64,000 nucleotides of DNA, taken from the NCBI RefSeq assembly GCF_007785775.2, contig NZ_VNIK02000010.1:62001-126000 (forward strand), given 5' to 3'. This document shows positions 37,731 through 45,636 of this stretch, piece after piece. The notes under the pieces were generated by a model. That model was given only the letters and a program-made list of their open reading frames with translations. It searched no databases and was not told the origin of the DNA. A program made the translations under genes and the position numbers. The stretch comes from Flagellimonas hadalis (GTDB lineage Bacteria; Bacteroidota; Bacteroidia; Flavobacteriales; Flavobacteriaceae). The first letter of the stretch is position 1. The number at the start of each line of letters is the position of its first letter.

Positions 37731-38585
37731 ATGAAGACCCTAAAAACACTGATTATACTATTTGCACTCTCCATGGGAGCCACCTCTTGTTCCGATGATA
37801 CGGAAGGGCCAATGCCCGTGACCGAAAACCCATTGGAAGCATACCATCTGACCAACAGTTTTGAGGCCAATGGCCATATGTTGGAACTCTATTCCGAAAA
37901 AGAAAGACTGACCACTGGATATAATGAACTATATGTACAGATCAAAGACCTGTCCACTGGTGCGTATATTCCCAATGCGAGCATAACCTGGAATCCCATG
38001 ATGCATATGATCGGGATGAGCCACTCCTGCCCAAAATCCGATATTACCGTTACCGAAAAGGAGACGGTATATAAGGGCTATTTGGTATTTCAGATGGCCA
38101 GTAACGCCGACGAATATTGGGAACTGAACCTGGAGTACAGTTTTGGAGGTGCTACCTATACCACCTCGAAACGAATAGAGGTCAAAGCTCCGACCGATGG
38201 AAATAAGACCGTAAACGTATTTACCGGTACCGACGATAAACGCTATGTGCTGGCAATGTTGCCCTTTGCCCCAAAGGTGGCCATCAATGATTTTTCGGCC
38301 GTACTTTTTGAAATGGAATCCATGATGAGTTTTCCCGTTGTGGAAGACTACACCATTACGATTGATCCTAGGATGCCGGGCATGGGCAACCACAGTTCTC
38401 CCAATAATGAAAATCTGACTTATGACCCGGATTCTGGTTCCTATTCTGGAAAACTATCCTTGACCATGACCGGTTATTGGAAAATCAATTTACAGCTCCT
38501 CAATGCCAGTGAAGATGTTTTGAAAGGCGAAATGGTTACCGAAGGGAACGAAAGCAGCAGTTTGTACTTCGAAATTGAGTTCTAA
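37731..38585 (+). CDS. Lipoprotein with two YtkA-like domains
   Basis: A 284-residue lipoprotein (signal MKTLKTLIILFALSMGATSC; start at 37731 chosen, as the upstream ATG overlaps the receptor gene). Two YtkA-like beta-sandwich halves are visible: one ends with ITWNPMMHMIGMSHSCPKSD, the other contains ITIDPRMPGMGNHSSPNNE and LTMTGYWKINLQLL. The clusters of Met, His and Cys suggest copper binding. It is the last gene of the copper receptor operon, before a strong terminator, so it probably takes copper in the periplasm or at the inner leaflet of the outer membrane. Confidence 0.75.
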   Translation: MKTLKTLIILFALSMGATSCSDDTEGPMPVTENPLEAYHLTNSFEANGHMLELYSEKERLTTGYNELYVQIKDLSTGAYIPNASITWNPMMHMIGMSHSCPKSDITVTEKETVYKGYLVFQMASNADEYWELNLEYSFGGATYTTSKRIEVKAPTDGNKTVNVFTGTDDKRYVLAMLPFAPKVAINDFSAVLFEMESMMSFPVVEDYTITIDPRMPGMGNHSSPNNENLTYDPDSGSYSGKLSLTMTGYWKINLQLLNASEDVLKGEMVTEGNESSSLYFEIEF

Positions 38586-38616
38586 GAACTGTTTTGAACA
38601 CTTTATCGGTCTGTTT

Positions 38617-38652
38617 GGTAGGGCCATCCATAACGGGATGGCCCTACCTTCT
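38617..38652 (+). terminator. Intrinsic terminator of the copper receptor operon
   Basis: A 13-bp perfect stem: GGTAGGGCCATCC (38617-38629) with GGATGGCCCTACC (38636-38648), loop ATAACG, followed by TTCTT. It separates the receptor operon from the nosZ operon. Confidence 0.8.
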
Positions 38653-38744
38653 TATGGTCCTTATCTGAGGTCAATACCATGTGACCATCTTTAATGATTT
38701 TTTTTGTGAATTGGCAAGCATCATTGTTTTGTTTTAAAAAGATT

Positions 38745-38810
38745 AAAGGATATTTTTATCCTTTTTATGATTTATATCATGTTATGCATCGAGGCCACTA
38801 CATACTTTTG
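38745..38810 (+). promoter_or_regulatory. Composite promoter of the cytochrome c-nosZ operon
   Basis: Perfect inverted repeat AAAGGATA-TTTT-TATCCTTT (38745-38764), then a perfect Fnr/Dnr-like palindrome ATGAT-TTAT-ATCAT (38767-38780) and the -7 element TACTTTTG (38803-38810). Element order and spacing equal those at 35112. The palindrome is centred at 38773.5, about -41.5 from the expected start at ~38815. The AAAGGA repeat is shared with the Rrf2 gene and the ric gene and is a candidate Rrf2-type operator. Confidence 0.75.
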
Positions 38811-38836
38811 AGGCATAATTTTTAACCAGTTAGGTC

Positions 38837-39352
38837 ATGAAAACAACCATAAAAGGAATACTCCTACTCCTTGCCCTCATCCTGATGGGTTGTGGAGGCA
38901 AGAAAGAAGAAGAAAAAAAAGAGGACGGTTTTAGCGTACAACGAAAAAAGGCTGCTACGGAACAGCCCGTTGAAACCAACACCTCCACAGAAGTAAAGGC
39001 ATCCGAACGTGTGGATATGAGCACAAAGGGTGTGGGTCCGGTCAAATCGGTCACGCTCACCCCTGAAGTTGACCAGGCATTGGCTGCAACCGGAAAAGGA
39101 ATCTATGAGCAGATGTGCATGGCCTGCCACAGGGTCGGCAAAAAGTTCATAGGCCCGGCCCCCAATGGCGTGTTGGAACGAAGAACCCCGGAATGGGTGA
39201 TGAACATGATCTTGAACCCCCAGGAAATGGTCCAGCAAGATCCTTTGGCCAAAGACCTGCTCCAAGAATTCAACGGGTCGCCCATGTCCAATCAAGGATT
39301 GACCGAAGAGCAGGCCCGAGCCATTCTCGAATACTTTAGAACCTTACAATAA
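38837..39352 (+). CDS. Monoheme cytochrome c lipoprotein (nos operon)
   Basis: A 171-residue lipoprotein (LLALILMGCGGK lipobox) with a charged Lys/Glu linker (residues ~22-60) and a C-terminal class I cytochrome c domain. The heme motif is C94-M-A-C97-H98 (YEQMCMACHRVGKKFIGPAP). The likely sixth ligand is Met150 in NGSPMSNQGLTEEQ. It is the first gene of the nosZ operon and is a plausible electron donor to NosZ. Confidence 0.93.
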   Translation: MKTTIKGILLLLALILMGCGGKKEEEKKEDGFSVQRKKAATEQPVETNTSTEVKASERVDMSTKGVGPVKSVTLTPEVDQALAATGKGIYEQMCMACHRVGKKFIGPAPNGVLERRTPEWVMNMILNPQEMVQQDPLAKDLLQEFNGSPMSNQGLTEEQARAILEYFRTLQ

Positions 39353-39357
39353 ATCGT

Positions 39358-39939
39358 ATGACACCGACCACAAAACTCAGTATGATGGGGCTGTTCCTTG
39401 TCTTTGCACTCAACATGGGTTGCAAGGACAGAACCCAGAACGAAGCCACAACTTCCAATCAAAATGATTCTGAAGCAGTTTTGGAAAACAACAAAGGGCA
39501 GGCCTTTATAGAAGATGATGCCTCAACACCCAATGTACTCCAGATCGCCATTGGGTCACCCGACCACAGCACCTTGGTGGCCGCGGTACAGGCAGCGGAA
39601 CTGGAAAATGCCTTGGTCAATGCAGGTCCCTTAATGGTTTTTGCGCCTACCAATGCCGCTTTCGATGCATTGCCTGAGGGCACCGTAGAAGATTTGCTGA
39701 AACCTGAGAACAAGGATGCCTTGGCCAACATTCTCAAATATCATGTGACCCCTGGCAACTATTCCAAGGAGTTCTTGAAAAACTTCAAAAAGTTGGGACA
39801 GGCCAATGACCAAAATGTTCCTGTGGAAGTCAAAGGGGATGAAGTTTTTGTAGGTGGGGCCAGGATAATTGCCAGTGTACCTGCAGGAAACGGGATCGTA
39901 CATGTAGTGGACAAGGTCATCCTACCCCCTACGCAATAA
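39358..39939 (+). CDS. Fasciclin (FAS1) domain lipoprotein
   Basis: A 193-residue lipoprotein (GLFLVFALNMGC) with one FAS1 domain (residues ~60-190): STLVAAVQAAELENALVNAG, PLMVFAPTNAAFDALPEGTV, ANILKYHVTPGNYSKEFL, GNGIVHVVDKVILPP. It sits 5 bp after the cytochrome gene and just before nosZ. Its role with NosZ is unknown; FAS1 domains usually mediate binding to proteins or surfaces. Confidence 0.92.
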   Translation: MTPTTKLSMMGLFLVFALNMGCKDRTQNEATTSNQNDSEAVLENNKGQAFIEDDASTPNVLQIAIGSPDHSTLVAAVQAAELENALVNAGPLMVFAPTNAAFDALPEGTVEDLLKPENKDALANILKYHVTPGNYSKEFLKNFKKLGQANDQNVPVEVKGDEVFVGGARIIASVPAGNGIVHVVDKVILPPTQ

Positions 39940-39972
39940 CAAAATCAATTGGAACGAATAAACCCTAATACA

Positions 39973-41925
39973 ATGAAAATCCATAATTATTTAATGATGT
40001 CCATAGGAGCAGCATTGATGCTGGTCTCCTGTGGTCAACAAAACCAAAGTTCGAACGGGGCCCTGTCGTCCAGTGCCGCCGAAAAAGTATATGTTGCCCC
40101 AGGGGAACAAGATGAATTTTATGCCTTTCTATCGGGAGGATATAGCGGAAATCTTACCGTCTATGGGTTGCCCTCTGGCAGGATGTTCAAAGAGATCCCA
40201 GTGTTCTCCCAGTTCCCAACCTCAGGGTATGGTTATTCCGAGGAAACCAAGCCCATGCTGAATACTTCCCATGGATTTGTACCTTGGGACGATGCCCACC
40301 ACCCTGATATTTCCCAGACCAATGGGGAATTGGATGGACGTTGGATATTCATTAACGGCAACAATACCCCAAGGATAGCTCGCATCAATTTGAGCACCTT
40401 TGAAACCGAGGAAATCATCGAAGTACCCAATAGCGCCGGCAACCACAGTTCCTCTTTTATTACAGAAAACACCGAATATGTGGTGGCAGGTACCCGATTC
40501 TCAGTCCCTATCCCACAAAGGGATATGCCCATCAATGAATACAAGAGCAATTTTAAGGGATCCCTATCCTTTATCAGTGTGGATCCAGAACATGGTCATC
40601 TTGATTTAAAATTCCAGTTGTTGATGCCCGGTTTCAACTATGACCTTTCCCACCCTGGTAGGGGAAAATCACACGGATGGTTCTTCTTTACCACCTATAA
40701 CACAGAGGAGGCCCATACCCTACAAGAGGTGAATGCCTCACAAAATGACAAGGATTTTATCGCTGCGGTCAACTGGAAGAAAATCGAGGAATACGTAAAC
40801 AATGGCGGTGGCACCAAAATGCCCACCAATTATGCCCACAATGTGTATGATGAAAGTACCCATATGGCAACCACCACCATGAAAAAAGAGGTGCTTACCG
40901 TTGACCCTCTAAAGGTTCCCGGTGCCGTCTATTTCTTACCAACGCCCAAATCACCACACGGATGTGATGTGGACCCTACTGGACAATACATTATCGGTAA
41001 CGGTAAACTATCTGCAGACCTGACCGTCCACTCCTTTGATAAAATGATTGCCGCCATTGAAGGTGAAAAATTTGATGGTGAAGCCTACGGCATTCCCATT
41101 CTTAAATTTGAGGATGTATTGGCCGGACAGGTAAAAAGTGGTGGCCTTGGTCCCCTTCATACCGAGTTTGACGGTAAAGGAAATGCATACACCACCTTTT
41201 TTATCTCTTCCGAAGTCGTGAAATGGCAATTGGGCACTTGGGAGGTCATCGACAGAAAACCGACCTATTACTCCGTGGGACACTTGATGATTCCCGGGGG
41301 CAACTCCAGAAAACCTTTTGGCAAATATGTGGTGGCCATGAACAAGATCACCAAGGACAGATATCTGCCCACCGGTCCAGAAATGGAGCACTCGGCACAG
41401 ATCTATGACATCTCCGGTGAGAAAATGGAACTGATCTATGATTTCCCGACCCATGGTGAGCCCCACTATGCAGCCGGTTGCCCTGCCGAGCTATTGGCAC
41501 CAAAATCAAAGAAAATCTATCGCTTGGATGAGAACAAGCACCCCTATGCCGTAACCTCGCCCACTGGTTCCAAAGTGGTACGGGAAGGCAATGAGGTCCA
41601 TGTGTACATGTCCACCATCCGAAGCCACTTTACCCCCGACAATATCGAGGGCATCAAAGTGGGAGACAAGGTGTATTTCCACATCACCAACCATGAGCAG
41701 GATTTTGATGTTCCCCACGGTTTTGCGATGATAGGACAGAACTCCTCCGAGCTGCTGATCATGCCCGGACAGACCAAGACATCGGTCTGGGAACCGAAGC
41801 AAGTTGGTGTATGGCCTTTCTACTGTACTGATTTCTGCTCTGCTTTGCACCAAGAAATGCAAGGCTATGTTAGGGTTTCCCCTGCCAATTCCAATGTGGA
41901 ACTGAAATGGTCTTTGGGAGAATAA
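39973..41925 (+). CDS. nosZ: Nitrous oxide reductase, Sec-dependent (clade II) type
   Basis: A 650-residue multicopper enzyme that reduces N2O to N2 in the periplasm. The N-terminus MKIHNYLMMSIGAALMLVSC is a Sec/lipoprotein signal with no twin arginine, as in clade II NosZ; ATG 39973 is chosen for this reason. The seven-bladed propeller carrying the CuZ histidines includes DDAHH (His109, His110), NNTPRIARI, HGCDVDPTGQYI, GGLGPLHTEFDGKGNAYT and EPHYA. The C-terminal cupredoxin has the CuA motif FYCTDFCSALHQEM (Cys618, Cys622, His626, Met629). It is third in its operon and is followed by a strong terminator. Confidence 0.97.
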   Translation: MKIHNYLMMSIGAALMLVSCGQQNQSSNGALSSSAAEKVYVAPGEQDEFYAFLSGGYSGNLTVYGLPSGRMFKEIPVFSQFPTSGYGYSEETKPMLNTSHGFVPWDDAHHPDISQTNGELDGRWIFINGNNTPRIARINLSTFETEEIIEVPNSAGNHSSSFITENTEYVVAGTRFSVPIPQRDMPINEYKSNFKGSLSFISVDPEHGHLDLKFQLLMPGFNYDLSHPGRGKSHGWFFFTTYNTEEAHTLQEVNASQNDKDFIAAVNWKKIEEYVNNGGGTKMPTNYAHNVYDESTHMATTTMKKEVLTVDPLKVPGAVYFLPTPKSPHGCDVDPTGQYIIGNGKLSADLTVHSFDKMIAAIEGEKFDGEAYGIPILKFEDVLAGQVKSGGLGPLHTEFDGKGNAYTTFFISSEVVKWQLGTWEVIDRKPTYYSVGHLMIPGGNSRKPFGKYVVAMNKITKDRYLPTGPEMEHSAQIYDISGEKMELIYDFPTHGEPHYAAGCPAELLAPKSKKIYRLDENKHPYAVTSPTGSKVVREGNEVHVYMSTIRSHFTPDNIEGIKVGDKVYFHITNHEQDFDVPHGFAMIGQNSSELLIMPGQTKTSVWEPKQVGVWPFYCTDFCSALHQEMQGYVRVSPANSNVELKWSLGE

Positions 41926-41949
41926 ATGTAGGGTGAGGGACCATTCCAC

Positions 41950-41986
41950 AAAGCGGGCCGTCCAAACTGGTCCGGCCCGCTTTTCA
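41950..41986 (+). terminator. Intrinsic terminator after nosZ
   Basis: An 11-bp perfect GC-rich stem, AAAGCGGGCCG (41950-41960) with CGGCCCGCTTT (41973-41983), followed by TTTT. It lies 24 bp after the nosZ stop and before the accessory genes, so it would lower expression of the downstream nosL-D-F-Y genes relative to nosZ. Confidence 0.85.
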
Positions 41987-42052
41987 TCCCATTCCAAAAA
42001 CAACCATCCGCCAAAAGCCATATTCAATTTATAACACAGAAAATCCATAAAA

Positions 42053-42676
42053 ATGAAAAAGGCCAGTATACTCATGAGTCTCGGTCCATTATTCTTATTG
42101 GGATTGTACGTTTTTCCACTTTGGAAGATCATGTTGGGAGCACCACAGTATCCAGACCCTTTGGGCCTGAACATCCACATCAATGGTCTTAAAGGGGTCA
42201 ACGAATTTGATATCCAAAACATTGATGGCCTGAACCACTATATTGGGATGCACACGCTCCCCAAGGCGGAAGACATGTGGGAATTTGGCACTTTCCCTAC
42301 CATTATTGGGATTATGGTTGCGCTTGGTGTGCTCATTGGATTGTTGGGATACTTCAACAAAGTAAGTTATAAATGGTTTTTGGGTTGGTTTTTCCTCATG
42401 TCCATCATGGGGATATTGGGCATGTACGATTTCAATGAGTGGTTAGTGGACTATGGTACCGACCTGGACCCGAATGCCATTATGAAATTGACCAACCCCG
42501 ATGGTACGCCAATGACCTATAAACCACCCTTATTGGGCCATGTAAAAATGCTGAACTTTGATGTCACCTCGTTACCGGCCTTGGGAGCTTGGCTCATGTT
42601 TGTGGGCATGACACTCACCTTGATCGCTGGTTTTCTGGGTTGGAAAAATTTAAAAAAACTAAAATCCCCAGCATAA
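42053..42676 (+). CDS. Nos-cluster membrane protein with LNHYIGM motif
   Basis: A 207-residue protein with about four transmembrane helices (residues ~5-24, 82-103, 107-124, 180-200) and a conserved external segment after helix 1: APQYPDPLGLNIHINGLKGV and, further on, DGLNHYIGMHTLPKAEDMWE. Proteins with an LNHYIGM motif occur beside clade II nosZ genes in many phyla, but have no assigned role. His62, Met66 and His67 are good candidates for metal ligands. It overlaps the nosL start by one base (TAATG), so the two are likely translated together. Confidence 0.75.
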   Translation: MKKASILMSLGPLFLLGLYVFPLWKIMLGAPQYPDPLGLNIHINGLKGVNEFDIQNIDGLNHYIGMHTLPKAEDMWEFGTFPTIIGIMVALGVLIGLLGYFNKVSYKWFLGWFFLMSIMGILGMYDFNEWLVDYGTDLDPNAIMKLTNPDGTPMTYKPPLLGHVKMLNFDVTSLPALGAWLMFVGMTLTLIAGFLGWKNLKKLKSPA

Positions 42677-43110
42677 TGAAACAGTTTACAATACTCCTAT
42701 TTGTTGTTCTTTGTGTGGCCATCGGCTGCTCCGTAGGCCCTAAACCCATTGATTATGGCCACGTGGGCTGCCACTATTGCAGCATGACCATTGTGGACAA
42801 ACAACATGCCGCCCAATTGGTTACAGAAAAAGGCAAGGTCTATAATTTTGATGCCATTGAGTGCATGATGAACCATTTAAAGGATGAAAACGAAGCTACC
42901 ATCGCCCTATTTTTGGTCAATGATTTTGAACAACCTGGCGAGCTGGTCGATGCCACCATGGCCACCTATTTGATCAGTGGGAACATCCCCAGTCCCATGG
43001 GCGAATATCTTAGTGCATTTGCCCAGGAAGGAGCGGCCGTGAAAACCATGGAGAAGCAAGATGGTGAACTTTTCACATGGGTAGCAATGAAAAAACGATT
43101 TAAATTTTAA
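42676..43110 (+). CDS. nosL: Copper chaperone NosL
   Basis: A 144-residue lipoprotein (MKQFTILLFVVLCVAIGC) that delivers Cu(I) for NosZ maturation. The NosL copper motif CxxCxM is clear in GHVGCHYCSMTIVD, followed by AQLVTEKGKVYNFDAIECMM. The start at 42676 overlaps the preceding stop codon by one base, and the longer upstream start lies inside the preceding gene. Confidence 0.94.
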   Translation: MKQFTILLFVVLCVAIGCSVGPKPIDYGHVGCHYCSMTIVDKQHAAQLVTEKGKVYNFDAIECMMNHLKDENEATIALFLVNDFEQPGELVDATMATYLISGNIPSPMGEYLSAFAQEGAAVKTMEKQDGELFTWVAMKKRFKF

Positions 43111-43112
43111 CT

Positions 43113-43580
43113 ATGGGCATGATCATAGATTTGGAACCGATCAAATGTAACGCACTCTTGACAGACAACTATGTGGGGCGCCTGGCCTACATTGCCGACC
43201 ATGAACCCCATGTGGTGCCTTCGACCTATTTTTTTGATGCGGACCAGGGGTGCATTTTATGTTTTGCATCCAATGGGCATCGGATAAACGCCCTGAGAAA
43301 GTGCAACAAAGTCTCTTTCCAGGTTGACCGTATAGAGTCGTTTCGTCATTGGCAATCTGTACAGGTACATGGCACTTATCAAGAGCTCGCAGGTGACCGC
43401 GCCAAAGAATGTTTGAAACGATTTGCGGAAGGCGTGGAGCGAACCATAGACCATAAAAATGCGGAACGCCCCCATTTTTTAAGTCATTTTTCCGGTAGGT
43501 TGCAAGAAGCGGAAATGCCTGTGGTATATCGAATTGCAGTCACCAAAATAACAGGAAAGTCAGTGGAGAATTTCACCTGA
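43113..43580 (+). CDS. Pyridoxamine 5'-phosphate oxidase-fold protein
   Basis: A 155-residue flavin- or heme-binding split-barrel protein: LLTDNYVGRLAYIADHEPHV, VPSTYFFDADQGCILCFASN, KCNKVSFQVDRIESFRHWQS. It starts 2 bp after nosL. Members of this family include flavin nucleotide-binding stress proteins and NimA-like proteins; the ligand cannot be told. Position between nosL and nosD is unusual for nos clusters of other phyla. Confidence 0.88.
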   Translation: MGMIIDLEPIKCNALLTDNYVGRLAYIADHEPHVVPSTYFFDADQGCILCFASNGHRINALRKCNKVSFQVDRIESFRHWQSVQVHGTYQELAGDRAKECLKRFAEGVERTIDHKNAERPHFLSHFSGRLQEAEMPVVYRIAVTKITGKSVENFT

Positions 43581-43678
43581 ATTAGATGGAACCAAAGAGT
43601 TTGCCATATCATCGGGACCACCACATTTTTGGTCGTGGTTTTATTGATGGAATTTAGTGCACCAAGCAGTATTATCGT

Positions 43679-44929
43679 ATGAAATTAGGTTTTCAACATA
43701 TAAAAAATATAATAGGAATTGCTTTTTTGATGGGCTTCCAAATAGGTTCGGCGAACATCTGGACCGTTTGTGGTACCTGTGAAAACAGCTCCATCAAGGA
43801 AACCATTTTACGTGCTGCTCCCCACGACACCTTGTTGATCAAAAAAGGCACCTACAAAGAATTTGAACTATTGGTGGACAAACCTTTGGTCATCAAAGGC
43901 ATAGGCTATCCGATTGTGGATGGGGAAAGGAAAGGGGAAATTTTCAGGGTCACCTCGGACAACGTTACCCTGGACGGGCTCTTCCTTATCAATGTAGGGG
44001 TCAGTTATACCAAGGACAATGCCGCCATCAGGGTTGTACAGAGCAAAAACTTTCGGATCCAAAACATGGTGTTGGAGCAGTTGTTCTTTGGCATCTATTT
44101 GGAAAAATCGTCCCATGGCAAGGTATACCATAACAGGATCATCGGTAATGCCGTGGACGAATACAATTCCGGTAACGGCATCCAATTGTGGTATTCATCG
44201 GATGTTGAAGTGGCCAAAAACCATGTACAGGGTACTAGGGATGGCATCTATTTGGAATTCTCGGATCGGATCACCATCACCGATAACGTAAGCATGGACA
44301 ATCTTCGTTACGGTCTTCACTTCATGTTTTCGAACCATGACATCTATTCCAACAACACCTTTGAAAACAATGGGGCCGGGGTTGCGGTCATGTTCTCCAA
44401 GTTCATCACCATGAAAGACAATACTTTCCGAAAGAACTGGGGTACCGCGGCCTATGGGATGTTGTTGAAGGAAATCAACGATGCGGAAATTAGTGGGAAC
44501 ACTTTTGAGGAAAATACCATTGGCATCAATATCGAGGGATCGAACCGGATCAAATACCTCAACAATGATTTTATCAACAACGGCTGGGCCATTCGAGTGA
44601 TCGGGGCTTGTTACACCAATAGTTTCAAGGGCAACAATTTCATGTACAATTCCTTTGATATTTCCTATAACAGCAAATTGAACGATAATGTATTTGAAGG
44701 CAACTTTTGGAGCAGCTATACCGGTTACGATCTGGACAAGGATGGTTTTGGGGATGTACCCTATCGTCCGGTGAAATTGTTTTCCTACGTGGTGAACCGC
44801 ACACCTGAAACCATTGTATTGTTGCGAAGCCTCTTCATGGACATCATCGATTTCTCTGAACGGGTCTCCCCTGTCTTTACGCCGGATAATCTAAAAGATG
44901 CCCAACCCTTAATGAAAATACGGTCATGA
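43679..44929 (+). CDS. nosD: Periplasmic copper-processing protein NosD
   Basis: A 416-residue right-handed beta-helix (CASH domain) protein with a signal peptide (IIGIAFLMGFQIGSANIW). Repeated rungs are visible: KSSHGKVYHNRIIGN, SDRITITDNVSMDN, FSNHDIYSNNTFENNGAG, IEGSNRIKYLNNDFINNG. The end has NFWSSYTGYDLDKDGFGDVP, the typical NosD closing motif. NosD works with NosF and NosY in assembling the CuZ centre. The preceding 98 bp hold a weak hairpin near 43615. Confidence 0.94.
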   Translation: MKLGFQHIKNIIGIAFLMGFQIGSANIWTVCGTCENSSIKETILRAAPHDTLLIKKGTYKEFELLVDKPLVIKGIGYPIVDGERKGEIFRVTSDNVTLDGLFLINVGVSYTKDNAAIRVVQSKNFRIQNMVLEQLFFGIYLEKSSHGKVYHNRIIGNAVDEYNSGNGIQLWYSSDVEVAKNHVQGTRDGIYLEFSDRITITDNVSMDNLRYGLHFMFSNHDIYSNNTFENNGAGVAVMFSKFITMKDNTFRKNWGTAAYGMLLKEINDAEISGNTFEENTIGINIEGSNRIKYLNNDFINNGWAIRVIGACYTNSFKGNNFMYNSFDISYNSKLNDNVFEGNFWSSYTGYDLDKDGFGDVPYRPVKLFSYVVNRTPETIVLLRSLFMDIIDFSERVSPVFTPDNLKDAQPLMKIRS

Positions 44930-45636
44930 TCATTGAAATAAACAACCTGCATAAAAAATTTGGTAAAAATCAAGTATTGAAAGGGGTGGACCTTACCATT
45001 GAGGAAGGGCTCATCTATGCCGTACTTGGTCCCAATGGCTCAGGAAAAACGACCCTGATCAAGAGCATCCTAGGCATGGTGATTCCCAATAAAGGTCAGA
45101 TTTCTGTTTTGGGGGAACCCATTAAAAAGGGATGGAAATACCGTAAAAAAATTGATTACCTACCTCAGATCGCCAACTTTCCCCCCAACATCAAGGTCAA
45201 GGAACTCATCCATATGATCAAAGACCTCCGGAACAGTCCTGCAGCGGAAGAAGAGCTTATAACGGTATTCGGGCTGGAACCCTTTCTGAACAAAAAACTG
45301 TCCACCCTCTCTGGAGGCACCAAACAAAAGGTGAACATCGTTTTGACTTTTATGTTCGACAGTCCCTTGATCATTCTTGATGAGCCTACCACTGGATTGG
45401 ACCCCAAGGCACTGATCCGTCTAAAGGAGCTGATCCAAAAAGAGAGGGCCCGCGGAAAAACCATTTTGATCACCTCCCACATCATGCAGTTTGTAGAGGA
45501 AATGGCCAATGAAATCGTATACCTACTGGAAGGGGAAGTTTATTTTAAGGGAAGTATTGCACAACTTTTGGGGCAGACCGAGCAAACCGATTTTGAACAT
45601 GCCATTGCGGCCATAACAACCCACAACCATGCTTAA
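44926..45636 (+). CDS. nosF: ABC transporter ATPase NosF
   Basis: A 236-residue ATPase with Walker A GPNGSGKTTL, signature LSGGTKQKVN, Walker B PLIILDEPTTGLD and the switch histidine in ILITSHIM. It powers the NosDFY complex that is needed for N2O reductase copper-site maturation. Four-base overlap with nosD and 8-base overlap with nosY show coupling. Confidence 0.95.
   Translation: MIIEINNLHKKFGKNQVLKGVDLTIEEGLIYAVLGPNGSGKTTLIKSILGMVIPNKGQISVLGEPIKKGWKYRKKIDYLPQIANFPPNIKVKELIHMIKDLRNSPAAEEELITVFGLEPFLNKKLSTLSGGTKQKVNIVLTFMFDSPLIILDEPTTGLDPKALIRLKELIQKERARGKTILITSHIMQFVEEMANEIVYLLEGEVYFKGSIAQLLGQTEQTDFEHAIAAITTHNHA

Noticed and set aside
43612..43650. Hairpin GACCA...TGGTC followed by a T-rich stretch before nosD
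   Set aside because: The stem is only five base pairs with two competing pairings; too weak to call a terminator.
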